Positions 1 through 9,160 are shown, counted from the stretch's first letter. The stretch: DNA of 64,000 nt from Stieleria sedimenti (GCF_025060895.1 NZ_JANZKV010000037.1:46787-110786); one strand, 5' to 3'. Notes: generated by a model from the letters alone, not told the origin. Program-made: numbers and translations.

Positions 1-2
1 CG

Positions 3-3000
3 CAGATCTTCCGCATCGATTCTCCGGTGTTCTCGCTGGACCTGCCACCGGAAAGGCAACAGCAACTTGAAAAGTTGCTTTCCGATTTGGACGATGAAGT
101 CTTCAAGGCATCGGATTCGCTCGGCTGGGTCTATCAGTTCTGGCAAGCCAAACGCAAAGACGAGGTGAACCGGTCGGAGGTGAAGATCGGAGCACGTGAA
201 CTTCCCGCAGTTACACAGTTATTCACTGAACCGTACATGGTCAGCTTTCTGCTGGACAACTCGCTCGGAGCCTGGTGGGCAGCGAGACGATTGACCGAGG
301 AAGACCTTCGCACCGCGACGAGCGAACAAGAGCTACGAGACAAAGCTGCCTTGCCCGGTGTCCCGCTCGACTATCTTCGCTTTGTCCGCACCGACCAAAA
401 CTCTCCTGGCTCCCCTCGCCCCGATTCGGGGAGAGTGACTGGGGATGAGGGGCAAAGCGACGTTGCGAACAGGCAATCCGGCCCGTGGACACCGGCGGCC
501 GGAACTTTCGACGCTTGGCCGGAGTCGCTTGCGGAGCTGAAGACCCTCGATCCATGTTGCGGCAGCGGTCACTTTTTGGCGGCGGCATTGTTAATGCTGA
601 CTCCGATGCGAATGACGCTGGAAGATTTATCAGCTCGCGAAGCGATCGATTGCGTGTTGAACGAGAATCTACACGGCTTAGAAATTGATCAGCGCTGCGT
701 CGAACTCGCAGCATTTGCGCTGGCATTGGCGGCATGGCGCTATCCGGAAGCCGGTGGTTACAGAAAGCTCCCCAACCTAAATGTGGCTTGCTGTGGACTG
801 AGTGTTGGCGTCTCCAAAGACGAATGGAAGGCTATCGCAAAAGACAACAAATCGCTTCGCATCGCGCTTGATTGGCTGTACGACGCATTTAAAGATGCGC
901 CCGTCCTGGGAAGTCTTATAAATCCGTTAGTTTCCGGCTTACCGCCGGGGGTTAATTGGCCTGACATCTCCCGAATGGTTGCTAATGCGTTGGAGGCTGA
1001 GAACGACGAGCAGATTAGCTCAAGAGGTGTTGTGGCCCAAGGTCTTTCACGCGCATCGCTACTTCTTGGAAGTCGCTATCACGTTGTGACAACCAATGTC
1101 CCCTTTCGTCAAACAGACGATCTATCCGATGAGATCCGCAATTTAGCTGAGGTAAAATGCAAGCTAGCACGTGCAAACATTGCTACGATATTCTTTGCAA
1201 GGATTTGGGAATACTTGATCGACGATGGGGTTGCGGCAATCGTTCATCCGCAAGGACTTCTGTACAAGGACTATTATTCGAAATTTCGCGAGCAATTGTT
1301 CGGGCGTCACAGGTTCCGAGCAATTGCCCGACTTGGCCCTGGAGCCTTTCATGAGATTACGGGCGAAGAAGTCAAAGTATGTCTCATTATCGCGGAGCGA
1401 AGTTTTGACAGCAGTAATATGCTCAATCAAATCGACGCTACGTCGGGCGAGCCGGAAGACAAAGCGGTTTGCTTGGCAACTGACTCACTCGACCGAAGAA
1501 ATCAATCGAAATGCCTCGTTAGCTCAAAGAAAGTAGTCGGTATTGGACGTCGAAGCAAAGCGTCACTTCTCGAGGAAGCGGTTACTTTTTCAAATGGAAT
1601 CCAGACAGGCGACTACCCTCGGTTTGGGAGAACGTTTTGGGAAATCGATAGTATTGCAAATGGTTGGGCGCTTCAACTTTCTACGGTAAAAAAGTCAACG
1701 CAATATGGAGGACGAGAACACTGTATATATTGGCAATCGGGTAATGGTGAACTTGTTAATTTTATAAGACGCAAAGTGGGGGAGAATAGCGTTGCCTCTT
1801 GGGTTCGCGGACTTCACTACGCTGATCGTCGCGGCGTTGCGATCAGTGCGATGGGTGAGCTCAAAGCGACTCTCTTCAACGGCGAACTTTTTGACGACAA
1901 CACCGTTGTCTTAGTACCAAACAATGACGATGACCTTGGAAGACTTTGGGCTTTCTGTTCAGACGTCGGATTCAATTCAAAAGTGAGAAGGATCGACCAA
2001 TCGAACAAAGTGCGCGGGGCAATCGTTCGCATCGAATTTGACCAGCCGCCGATCGACAATTTCGGCTTTTCACCTTACTCCGACGATTCAACCCAATGGA
2101 TCTTCCACGGGCATCCGGCCAGCAGCACTGACGCCCTGCAAGTAGCCGTCGCGCGGTTGCTCGGCTACCGCTGGCCCGCCGAATTGGATGCGGACATGGA
2201 ACTGGCCACCGACGCCCGCCAGTGGATCGAACAGAGTACTACGCTTACTGATCTTGCTGACGAGGACGGAATCGTTTGCATCCCTGCGGTTCGTGGGGAG
2301 CAAGCCGCCGAAGACCGGCTGCTCAACCTGCTTCACCTGGCTTACGAACAAGGTCGGGGACAGGAGCAAGTGTTCCGCGAAAAGCTGGAAGCGGCTGACG
2401 GCAATGATCCCGTGACCGTCGATTTGTGGCGCCGCGGTTGGGAGCCATCGCTCGCCAACAGCTTTCCGGCTTGGCGAGACAGTCTATTGGAGGCCGCTGG
2501 CCACACTGGCAAGCCGCTGGAATCGTGGCTTCGCGACAAGTTCTTCACACAGCATTGCAAAACGTTCCACAACCGCCCCTTCATCTGGCACATTTGGGAC
2601 GGGGAAAAGGACGGATTTTCGGCGCTGGTGAACTACCACAAGCTGGACAACAAGACGCTGGAATCCCTGATCTACTTGTATCTGAACGACTGGATCAGCA
2701 AACAAAAGAAGGACAAGGAGAAGGGTGTCGACGGCAGCGAATCCCGTCTCGCCGCCTCAGAAAACCTCAAGACCAAACTCGAAACGATCCTGAAAGGTGA
2801 GTCCCCACATGACATCTTCGTTCGCTGGAAACCGATCGAAGAGCAGCCCATCGGCTGGAACCCTGACTTGAACGATGGCGTCCGCCTGAACATCCGCCCC
2901 TGGATGACCGTCGGCGACGTCAAAAAGAAAGGAGCGGGCGTCCTAAGAGACAAACCCAACATCCACTGGAAAAAGGACCGCGGCAAAGACGTCGAGTCCG

Positions 3001-3107
3001 CCCCCTGGTACCACCTCGGCCCCGAGTACGGAGGCAAGGGAGGCGACCGCATCAACGACCACCATCTGACCCTGGCAGAGAAGAAGGCAGCACGAGGCGA
3101 GCAATGA
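3..3107 (+). CDS. pglX: BREX adenine-specific DNA methyltransferase PglX, 5' end outside window
   Basis: This is the N6-adenine methyltransferase of the BREX phage-defence system, which marks host DNA and is needed for exclusion of phage. The frame is open to the left edge (the codons before the first GTG at 27 read QIFRIDSP), so the start lies outside the window. About 1034 residues are visible against roughly 1200 for the family. Counting from the GTG at 27, the SAM-binding motif LDPCCGSGHFL is near residue 174 and motif IV reads TTNVPF near residue 357, where NPPY/F is usual. Family-typical stretches such as LGWVYQFWQ and ELPAVTQLFTEPYMV precede them. The part at about 1100-2060, expected to hold the target-recognition domain, is clearly more AT-rich than both flanks. 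A palindromic repeat is inserted in frame at 397-452. The stop overlaps the next start by 4 bp (ATGA). brxA/B/C are expected upstream by family knowledge but are not seen. Confidence 0.9.
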   Translation, partial: QIFRIDSPVFSLDLPPERQQQLEKLLSDLDDEVFKASDSLGWVYQFWQAKRKDEVNRSEVKIGARELPAVTQLFTEPYMVSFLLDNSLGAWWAARRLTEEDLRTATSEQELRDKAALPGVPLDYLRFVRTDQNSPGSPRPDSGRVTGDEGQSDVANRQSGPWTPAAGTFDAWPESLAELKTLDPCCGSGHFLAAALLMLTPMRMTLEDLSAREAIDCVLNENLHGLEIDQRCVELAAFALALAAWRYPEAGGYRKLPNLNVACCGLSVGVSKDEWKAIAKDNKSLRIALDWLYDAFKDAPVLGSLINPLVSGLPPGVNWPDISRMVANALEAENDEQISSRGVVAQGLSRASLLLGSRYHVVTTNVPFRQTDDLSDEIRNLAEVKCKLARANIATIFFARIWEYLIDDGVAAIVHPQGLLYKDYYSKFREQLFGRHRFRAIARLGPGAFHEITGEEVKVCLIIAERSFDSSNMLNQIDATSGEPEDKAVCLATDSLDRRNQSKCLVSSKKVVGIGRRSKASLLEEAVTFSNGIQTGDYPRFGRTFWEIDSIANGWALQLSTVKKSTQYGGREHCIYWQSGNGELVNFIRRKVGENSVASWVRGLHYADRRGVAISAMGELKATLFNGELFDDNTVVLVPNNDDDLGRLWAFCSDVGFNSKVRRIDQSNKVRGAIVRIEFDQPPIDNFGFSPYSDDSTQWIFHGHPASSTDALQVAVARLLGYRWPAELDADMELATDARQWIEQSTTLTDLADEDGIVCIPAVRGEQAAEDRLLNLLHLAYEQGRGQEQVFREKLEAADGNDPVTVDLWRRGWEPSLANSFPAWRDSLLEAAGHTGKPLESWLRDKFFTQHCKTFHNRPFIWHIWDGEKDGFSALVNYHKLDNKTLESLIYLYLNDWISKQKKDKEKGVDGSESRLAASENLKTKLETILKGESPHDIFVRWKPIEEQPIGWNPDLNDGVRLNIRPWMTVGDVKKKGAGVLRDKPNIHWKKDRGKDVESAPWYHLGPEYGGKGGDRINDHHLTLAEKKAARGEQ
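397..452. repeat. Palindromic repeat inserted in frame within pglX
   Basis: This segment consists of nested inverted repeats inside the coding frame: ACTCTCC (400-406) pairs with GGAGAGT (430-436), CCCCG (419-423) with CGGGG (427-431), and CCCCTC (412-417) with GAGGGG (447-452). The encoded peptide (NSPGSPRPDSGRVTGDEGQ region) is low-complexity and polar, unlike the rest of the protein, and sits about 35 codons before the SAM motif. The base pattern resembles a short intergenic palindromic repeat common in planctomycete genomes (from memory). It is most simply read as a repeat that entered a permissive loop without breaking the frame. Confidence 0.6.
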
Positions 3108-4348
3108 ACATGAAGGATAAATTCCCCGGTTACTATCCTCCCAATGAGAAAGAGGAAAAGTTGCTTTGGGACGAGGCCATCTTTGTTTTCGACACCTGCT
3201 CCTTGTTGAATCTCTATTCGTATTCGGACAGCACCCGAGACGAATTGCTGGGTGTTCTGAACAAGATCAAAGATCGGCTCTGGATGCCGTACCAGGTCGC
3301 GTCCGAGCTGCACAAGAACCGGGTTCTCCGCATCGCTCAAGAGCGGAAAAATTATGCCGACACCATCAAGTCAATCGATGCCTTTCGCAAAGACATTGAC
3401 AAACGCCACCGAAGCAAACGCCAGCATCCTTTCATCTCGAACGAATCGTTTGAACGGCTTGTGAACGCTCTCGATGCCGTTCAGAAAGAGATGGAGGATT
3501 GCCGGGACAAGCACGATCGCAAACTCCATGATGATTCACTCTTCGAAAACATATGCAGCTTGTTTGGGTCCAACGTCGGTAATGGGTTCGACGAAAAAAG
3601 GCATTCAGCCACCTGTGAAGAAGGAAAGAAACGGTACAAAGCCAAACGCCCGCCCGGCTACATGGACGGCGACGCAGCCGGCAGGGACGCAAAGCCCGAA
3701 CCTGATCGCTACGGCGATCTGGTTCTTTGGTACGAAACGATTGACCATGCAAAGAGCAAAAGCAAGCCAGTGGTCTTCGTCACAGATGACAGCAAAGAAG
3801 ATTGGTGGAGGATTTCACCGATCGAAAGCCGCAAGACTCTTGGCCCACGTGCCGAGCTGATTGAAGAATTTATCGCAGTAGCTGAACAGAAGTGCTGGCT
3901 TTACAGCAGTGAGAGTTTCGTAAGCCGAGCTACCGACTTCATCAAAGTAGTTTCCACAAAAGCCCAATCAGAAGTCAAGAACATTGCTCGATCAGACACT
4001 CCCGGCTTGCTCACGGGAATATTCCTGCCCAGCTTCAAACTTGAAGATATGATAGCCGATTCGTTTTCGAAATCACAAAGAGAACGAGAGGACGTGTTTG
4101 CGAAAGCAATTGCTTCCGTTGCGAATCCGAGTATTTCGCCCGAAGCGATCAAGTTTTTAGCACCTACTTTCAAGTTTGAAGAGCTCGCAAAGGAGGCGTT
4201 CCATAAGGCATTGGCAAAACAAGAAGTGATCGACGCTCTAAAAGACTGTGCATCAGCTGTGGATGACGACCTGGACCTCGATGAGCGAGACCAACTTGAC
4301 GAGGATGACCCTGAGGGAGCCGATGAAAATGCGTTGAACGAGGACTGA
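3104..4348 (+). CDS. PIN-like domain protein (predicted RNase) in BREX locus
   Basis: A predicted metal-dependent ribonuclease of the PIN-like type (PIN_8/DUF4935-like). The N-terminus has a typical PIN opening, FVFDTCSLLNLY at about residues 27-38, with the first acidic residue, and a later acidic pair in VVFVTDDSKEDWW at about 222-234. The region between is rich in K, E and R, as in proteins that bind nucleic acid. The last third is acidic and probably helical and ends in a run of D and E (DDDLDLDERDQLDEDDPEG). The start at 3104 overlaps the pglX stop by 4 bp, and a second ATG two codons on is also possible, so the gene is probably translated with pglX. Its place between pglX and pglZ is not part of canonical BREX. 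The likely role is an accessory anti-phage nuclease, by context only. Confidence 0.7.
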   Translation: MNMKDKFPGYYPPNEKEEKLLWDEAIFVFDTCSLLNLYSYSDSTRDELLGVLNKIKDRLWMPYQVASELHKNRVLRIAQERKNYADTIKSIDAFRKDIDKRHRSKRQHPFISNESFERLVNALDAVQKEMEDCRDKHDRKLHDDSLFENICSLFGSNVGNGFDEKRHSATCEEGKKRYKAKRPPGYMDGDAAGRDAKPEPDRYGDLVLWYETIDHAKSKSKPVVFVTDDSKEDWWRISPIESRKTLGPRAELIEEFIAVAEQKCWLYSSESFVSRATDFIKVVSTKAQSEVKNIARSDTPGLLTGIFLPSFKLEDMIADSFSKSQREREDVFAKAIASVANPSISPEAIKFLAPTFKFEELAKEAFHKALAKQEVIDALKDCASAVDDDLDLDERDQLDEDDPEGADENALNED

Positions 4349-4537
4349 GGCTTACTGCTTTGGCTTCTGGGAGCAGACACACCGCGATCCCACTCTTGAT
4401 GTTTGAAAAAAACTTTGAGCAGGCTGATTTCGATTACTGGCTGAACATCATCAATCGATGCAAGGCGAAACAAGCCGATCTCATCAATGACCGGCCCTTG
4501 AAAAACATAAAACATAGTTGCGACGCAAGAACCTCTG

Positions 4538-6328
4538 ATGATCAACTCCGCACACAAGTACGACGTTTCTGAAATCCTCAGTCCCGACTCCAACGTTCGG
4601 TACGCAATCCCCAAGTATCAACGCAAGTACACCTGGCGGAAGGAGGATTGGGAGGCGATCTTCGACGACGTCTGCTTCAATCCCAAGGGACATTTCCTGG
4701 GGTCGATCATTTGCATCAATCAGACCAAGGACGCCAACGCGGCACAGGAACTGGATCTGGTCGACGGCCAACAGCGGATGACAACGATCACGCTATTGTA
4801 CGCGGCAATCTACAAGTGGCTGATGAGGCAGGAAGCGGATCTGGACGAAGATCAACTCGATGACGTCAAACGCATTCGGCGAAGGGTGCTTTTTGGGAAG
4901 AAGGAACTTCGTGTCACCCCGTCCTATCACGGCAACAATCTGGTCGATTACCGCTGGGCCATGCATCGATGCGGTGCACTCGCCGACGCGGAGAAGCCAG
5001 CCAATGTCGGAAATCGCCGAATCATGAAGGCGTTTCGCTACTTCCTGGAACGACTGAATGAAATCGAAAACGGTAGTCCCAAATTCACGATCGAAAGCGC
5101 ATTGGACCTGCTGACGAACCTGAATGCGGCCTGCGTCGTGAAGATCGAGGTGTCGTCGCATTCGGACGCCTACGTTCTTTTTGAGTCTCTGAACAACCGC
5201 GGTGTCCCGCTGTCGGCGATCGATCTGATCAAGAACAAGCTGCTATCCGAAATGGAGAAGCGTGGCCTGGCAACCATCGATGAAAACTTCGAACAATGGA
5301 ATACCCTGCTGAACAATCTCGGGGACAGCTACAAGATCCAGGAACGGTTTCTTCGTCAGTTTTACAACGCCTTCCGCCACGACGAAAACATCACCGTTGG
5401 GAAGGCGCCCAAGGCGACCCGATCGAATCTTATTCAAATCTACGAAACACTGATTGAAAAGGATCCCAAGTCGATCTTTGACAAGCTGCGTAACTGCTCG
5501 GATTTGTACGCTCGCTTGATCGTTCCCGACGATGATGACAACGATCCAGAGTTGACAAAGCAGCTCGAACAGTTGGAGCGGATCCAGGGAGCCCCGAGTT
5601 ACGCGTTCTTGATGTACGTGCTCAGCCGGAAACCGTCGCAGCAACTGCTCGTCGACCTTGTCAAGTTGTTGGTCCGTTTCTTTGTACGTCGAAACGTCAC
5701 AGATTTTCCCAACACCTACGCGTTGGACAGTCTGTTCATGGATCTGATCCAGGTCTATCACCAGGAGAGTGCGGAGAGTATCGCCCCATTCGTGCGATTT
5801 GTTCGAGCGAAATCATCCGACGATGATCGCTTCCGATCGGCGCTCCACGGCGACATCTACGAGAACAATGTGGGGGCGACGCGTTTCTTGCTTTGCTCTC
5901 TCGAAGAGGACCAGCAGACCGCAGAAACGATGACCGACTTGTGGAAACGCGACGACAAGAACAAGTTCATTTGGACAATCGAGCACATTTTCCCGCAAGG
6001 GGAGAATGTCCCGGATTGCTGGGTGCAAATGATCGCCGACGGCAAAAAGGAGAAAGCGAAGGAGTATCGAGAGAAGTATGTCCACCGACTGGGAAACCTG
6101 ACGCTGACCGGATTCAACAGCAAGCTTGGCAACATGAGTTTCGAGAAGAAACGCGACCGAAAGGATCGAAACAACAAGATCGTCGGCTACAAGAACGGAC
6201 TCGCGATCAACAACGACCTTAAGGATCGAGACGACTGGAGTGTGGACGCGATCAACACTCGCACCGACAAAATGATCGACCGACTGATGACGATTTTTTC
6301 GTTTGAGTCGATCGCTGCCGAGAGCTGA
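4538..6328 (+). CDS. DUF262 / HNH (DUF1524) protein, GmrSD-like predicted restriction enzyme
   Basis: A 596-residue protein with the two-domain layout of GmrSD-type enzymes, which cut modified phage DNA. The N-terminal DUF262 (ParB-like) domain shows YAIPKYQRKYTW at about residues 22-33 and the key motif DLVDGQQRMTTI at about 72-83. The C-terminal HNH-type nuclease domain has WTIEHIFPQ near 479 and HRLGNLTLTGFN near 515, followed by GNMSFEKKRD. Both catalytic signatures are intact. It lies 189 bp after the PIN gene; that gap has no convincing gene. The ATG at 4538 was chosen because conserved sequence begins immediately (KYDVSEIL). Known GmrSD enzymes use NTP hydrolysis through the DUF262 domain; the target modification here cannot be told from sequence. 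Confidence 0.85.
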   Translation: MINSAHKYDVSEILSPDSNVRYAIPKYQRKYTWRKEDWEAIFDDVCFNPKGHFLGSIICINQTKDANAAQELDLVDGQQRMTTITLLYAAIYKWLMRQEADLDEDQLDDVKRIRRRVLFGKKELRVTPSYHGNNLVDYRWAMHRCGALADAEKPANVGNRRIMKAFRYFLERLNEIENGSPKFTIESALDLLTNLNAACVVKIEVSSHSDAYVLFESLNNRGVPLSAIDLIKNKLLSEMEKRGLATIDENFEQWNTLLNNLGDSYKIQERFLRQFYNAFRHDENITVGKAPKATRSNLIQIYETLIEKDPKSIFDKLRNCSDLYARLIVPDDDDNDPELTKQLEQLERIQGAPSYAFLMYVLSRKPSQQLLVDLVKLLVRFFVRRNVTDFPNTYALDSLFMDLIQVYHQESAESIAPFVRFVRAKSSDDDRFRSALHGDIYENNVGATRFLLCSLEEDQQTAETMTDLWKRDDKNKFIWTIEHIFPQGENVPDCWVQMIADGKKEKAKEYREKYVHRLGNLTLTGFNSKLGNMSFEKKRDRKDRNNKIVGYKNGLAINNDLKDRDDWSVDAINTRTDKMIDRLMTIFSFESIAAES

Positions 6329-6396
6329 ACGCGGGGGCATCGTTTGTCGATCCGAAATGACAACATGACAAATCAACAAAGTAGCGAGCCAAAGTG

Positions 6397-7215
6397 ATGA
6401 AAGTGTTTTTGAGTTGGTCCGGAAAGCGGTCGGAAGAGGCGGCAAGAGCGTTTTGGCAGTGGCTGCCGGATGTCCTCCAAAGTGTCGAGCCCTGGATGTC
6501 GAGCGAAGACGTCGGTTCTGGTGCTGGGTGGAATCAGGAGATTCGGGCGGCGCTCGACCAGAGCAACTTTGGGATCATTTTTGTTACCCGTGATAATCGG
6601 CAATCGGAGTGGCTGATGTTCGAAGCGGGTGCGATCGCCAAACATGTTGCAGATGCTCGCGTCGTTCCGTTAATCGTTGACGAAGATCTGTCACCAGAGA
6701 TGTTGACGGGACCACTTGGTCAGCTTCAAGCACGCACCGCCACCGAAGAAAAAATACGGCGGTTGATAGGTGACATAAATTTCTCATGCTCCAGCAGATT
6801 GGAGTCCAATCGCCTTGCACGGTGTTTTGATTCACATTGGCCGACACTTAAGCAGCGTCTGGACAACCTGCCCGAGCCTATGGGCGAGACGCCTGTATTA
6901 GACGAAAAGACGATGCTTGCTGAGATACTGCACCTCATCCGTGCCGAACGGACGCATCAGTCGAAGGGCGGTAACAATTACCTCTCCGGAGTTCTTGACC
7001 AAGCGATGAAGCGAGCAATTCACGGACAGCCCAAAGGGCTCCAACGCCTGAAGCTTCGCTTGAGTGAATTCGAATGGGAGAACGCTGAGAAGGAACGAAT
7101 CCTGGCGCTATGGGAAACGTTTGAAGAAAACGAATTGAAGACCGAGTTCCAAATCGATGGCAGGACCTATGGGCTTCACCGAAACGGCGATATCGAACTG
7201 CCGGAGATTTCCTAG
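6397..7215 (+). CDS. TIR-domain protein (predicted NAD-consuming or signalling effector)
   Basis: A 272-residue protein. The N-terminal 140 residues form a bacterial TIR domain: KVFLSWSGKRSEEAARAF at the start (first strand and helix), WMSSEDVGSGAGW in the BB-loop area, FGIIFVTRDN, and QSEWLMFEAGAIAK at about 69-82, where the glutamate matches the catalytic Glu of NADase TIR domains. The C-terminal half is helical with no recognised family and ends in a short YGLHRNGDIELPEI strand. TIR proteins in defence islands usually destroy NAD or make a nucleotide signal on infection. No partner sensor such as ThsA or an Argonaute is visible, so this may act alone or with the BREX proteins. A GTG one codon upstream is possible, but the ATG at 6397 is favoured. 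Confidence 0.75.
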   Translation: MKVFLSWSGKRSEEAARAFWQWLPDVLQSVEPWMSSEDVGSGAGWNQEIRAALDQSNFGIIFVTRDNRQSEWLMFEAGAIAKHVADARVVPLIVDEDLSPEMLTGPLGQLQARTATEEKIRRLIGDINFSCSSRLESNRLARCFDSHWPTLKQRLDNLPEPMGETPVLDEKTMLAEILHLIRAERTHQSKGGNNYLSGVLDQAMKRAIHGQPKGLQRLKLRLSEFEWENAEKERILALWETFEENELKTEFQIDGRTYGLHRNGDIELPEIS

Positions 7216-7347
7216 ATGACTTTGGGATTCGTCCTCGGATCGGATCGTTTGTATTCTTCTCCGCGCCAGCGACGGATTTCCCGCGATAACCGCCCACGAC
7301 CAAAGCTGGACTGAAACACCAGGATTCGTGGAAAGTAACGCTATTTC

Positions 7348-7397
7348 CTCACGGTAACAGGGGTGCTGTTACCGTGAGAGATCCGTGTTACACTGAG
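7348..7397. promoter_or_regulatory. Inverted repeat, probable operator of the AbiEi-like regulator
   Basis: A perfect 12-bp inverted repeat: CTCACGGTAACA at 7348-7359 and TGTTACCGTGAG at 7367-7378, separated by 7 bases. A third half-site, TGTTACACTGAG (10 of 12 matching), lies at 7386-7397, in direct orientation and offset by 19 bp from the second. The regulator ATG follows at 7401. Type IV AbiEi antitoxins are known to repress their own promoter by binding inverted repeats. By analogy this is a good operator candidate controlling the regulator, nucleotidyltransferase, pglZ and brxL unit. Promoter boxes could not be assigned with confidence. Confidence 0.6.
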
Positions 7398-7400
7398 TGC

Positions 7401-8411
7401 ATGGAGAACTCCGGCGAACACTTGCGACGGTACTTTGATGACGTTCTGGGACTGCAGATCAGTCTGGAGCCCTGGCCTGGGGTTTCACGCCTGCCCCTGG
7501 TGTTCCGCAACCGCTACCGTCTTTTCGTCTCCCGCCTTCTTGGCTCCGATTGCTTGTTCATGATGGACCAGAAAGTCGGTCGAACTGCGTCAAACATCCG
7601 CAGGCACATGGACATCGTTCAGGAGAAGTGGCAGGCGGCCAACGAGCCTGGCGAATCCGACCATGATCCGCAACTTGTGATTTACGTTGCTGACGCCGCC
7701 GGCTCAGATGAGCGTCTTCGCCTGATTGAACAGAAGATCCCCTTCGTGATCCCGGGAAACCAGATGTACTTGCCGATGCTTGGCATGGATCTCAGGGAGC
7801 ATTTTCGCCGGGTGCAACAGCCGGTTACGAAGTTCAGTCCGTCGACGCAGGCTGCCGTGATCCTGTTGCTGGTTGAGACCGAACCACGAGCGTACGACGC
7901 GGTCGCACTGGCGGAACGTTTGAACTATTCCAAGATGACCGTTTCCAGGGCGTTCAACGAGTTGCTGTCGCTTGAACTGGATTTGATACAGACAGACGGA
8001 CGCGCGAGAGTCCTGAGGCACAGCGGTTCTCGTCGCGATTTGTGGACGACCTGCCTTTCCTTGATGGAGACACCGGTTCGACACCGGCAGAAGGTCACCG
8101 GTGGTGAGGTCAGCGGTATCATCGCCGGGTTGCCCGCCCTGGCCACGCGTAGCATGCTCGCGAAACCGGCCAACCAGTGCCTTGCCGTCACTACCGAACA
8201 ATGGAGTGAAATCAAAGAACGGTCAGACCTGAAGCCCACTCCGATGGAAGACCCCGACGCGATCGAAATCGAGATGTGGGGCTACGACCCGGCGTTGTTC
8301 GCGTCCGCAGGAGTGTGTGACCCGTTTTCACTCTATCTGTCTCTCAAAGACGAAACTGACGAGCGTGTCGAAGGTGCGCTCGAAGAGATGATGGAGGCGA
8401 TCGAGTGGTAG
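7401..8411 (+). CDS. Winged-helix regulator, AbiEi-like antitoxin type
   Basis: A 336-residue protein with a central MarR-like winged helix (AVALAERLNYSKMTVSRAFN at about 167-186), a preceding conserved domain (RNRYRLFVSRLLGSDCLFM) and a C-terminal region like AbiEi_4-type proteins (SGIIAGLPALATRSML, then WGYDPALFA and DPFSLYLSLKD). Such proteins are paired with AbiEii nucleotidyltransferases, repress their operon and neutralise the toxin. The ATG at 7401 is chosen because conserved sequence starts there and the operator-like repeat ends at 7397; an in-frame GTG at 7374 lies inside the repeat and is less likely. Its end overlaps the nucleotidyltransferase start by 7 bp, so the two are translationally coupled. 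The presence of this pair inside a BREX operon suggests a switch for pglZ and brxL expression, which is inference. Confidence 0.7.
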   Translation: MENSGEHLRRYFDDVLGLQISLEPWPGVSRLPLVFRNRYRLFVSRLLGSDCLFMMDQKVGRTASNIRRHMDIVQEKWQAANEPGESDHDPQLVIYVADAAGSDERLRLIEQKIPFVIPGNQMYLPMLGMDLREHFRRVQQPVTKFSPSTQAAVILLLVETEPRAYDAVALAERLNYSKMTVSRAFNELLSLELDLIQTDGRARVLRHSGSRRDLWTTCLSLMETPVRHRQKVTGGEVSGIIAGLPALATRSMLAKPANQCLAVTTEQWSEIKERSDLKPTPMEDPDAIEIEMWGYDPALFASAGVCDPFSLYLSLKDETDERVEGALEEMMEAIEW

Positions 8412-9160
8412 AAGGACTTGATCGATTTCGGGACCACTTTGAAAAGTTCGTTGACCAGTACATCCTGATCGGTGGTGCTGCGTGTACGGTCGCGATGGAG
8501 AGCATTGGTGAATCGTTCCGTGCGACGAAAGACCTGGATATTGTTCTTTGTGCTGAAGCCCTCGATGCGTCTTTTGTTGCTTCGTTCTGGACATTCATCC
8601 GAGACGGGCAATACCAGATTCAACAGAACGCAAAGGGCGACAATCAGTATTACCGCTTCCAGCGTCCAAGTGATTTGGCGTTTCCCTTTATGTTGGAGTT
8701 GTTCTCACGCTCTCCGGATCAGTTTGCTCCCGCCGAAGGAAGCGTGTTGACACCGATTCCGATGGGGGAGGACATTTCCAGCCTGTCAGCGATATTGCTC
8801 GATGACAGCTACTACAGCTTTCTTCAGAGCGGGAAAAAGGTCGTCGACGGAATTCCGATCGCCACTGCCGAACAATTGGTCCCGTTGAAGGCACGGGCTT
8901 GGCTGGACCTGAGCGAGCGAAAAGCTGACGGAGACCATGTGGATTCCAGGGACATCAAGAAACACAAGAATGACGTTTTTCGCCTGTTCCCCATTCTTGA
9001 TCCCGAATTCTCCGCCGTTGTGCCGGACAACGTGAAGTCGGACTTGGTTCGATTCCTCGACCGGATAAAGAGTGAAACGATTGACTTCAAGTCCTTCGGA
9101 TTGTCTGGGCAGACGATCGAGACGATTGGAGCCGAGTTAGGGAGAATCTATGGCTTCTGA
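8405..9160 (+). CDS. AbiEii-like nucleotidyltransferase
   Basis: A 251-residue protein of the DNA polymerase beta-like nucleotidyltransferase superfamily. The signature is present: YILIGGAACTVAMES at about residues 18-32 (the GG loop) and FRATKDLDIVLC at about 38-49 with the metal-binding D-x-D. Later stretches (LKARAWLDLSERKADGDHVD, at about 160-180, and KKHKNDVFRLF) match the conserved K and R/D-rich helix of AbiEii/MenT-type toxins. Such toxins transfer nucleotides to tRNA or other targets and stop growth. It starts with GTG inside the end of the regulator gene and itself overlaps the pglZ start by 11 bp, so all three form one translational chain. It may be a toxin or may have been adopted as a BREX component; the sequence does not decide. 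Confidence 0.75.
   Translation: MVEGLDRFRDHFEKFVDQYILIGGAACTVAMESIGESFRATKDLDIVLCAEALDASFVASFWTFIRDGQYQIQQNAKGDNQYYRFQRPSDLAFPFMLELFSRSPDQFAPAEGSVLTPIPMGEDISSLSAILLDDSYYSFLQSGKKVVDGIPIATAEQLVPLKARAWLDLSERKADGDHVDSRDIKKHKNDVFRLFPILDPEFSAVVPDNVKSDLVRFLDRIKSETIDFKSFGLSGQTIETIGAELGRIYGF

Noticed and set aside
4360..4572. Small plus-strand frame between the PIN and GmrSD-like genes
   Set aside because: No ribosome-binding site, no motif, and it overlaps the start of the next gene in another frame.
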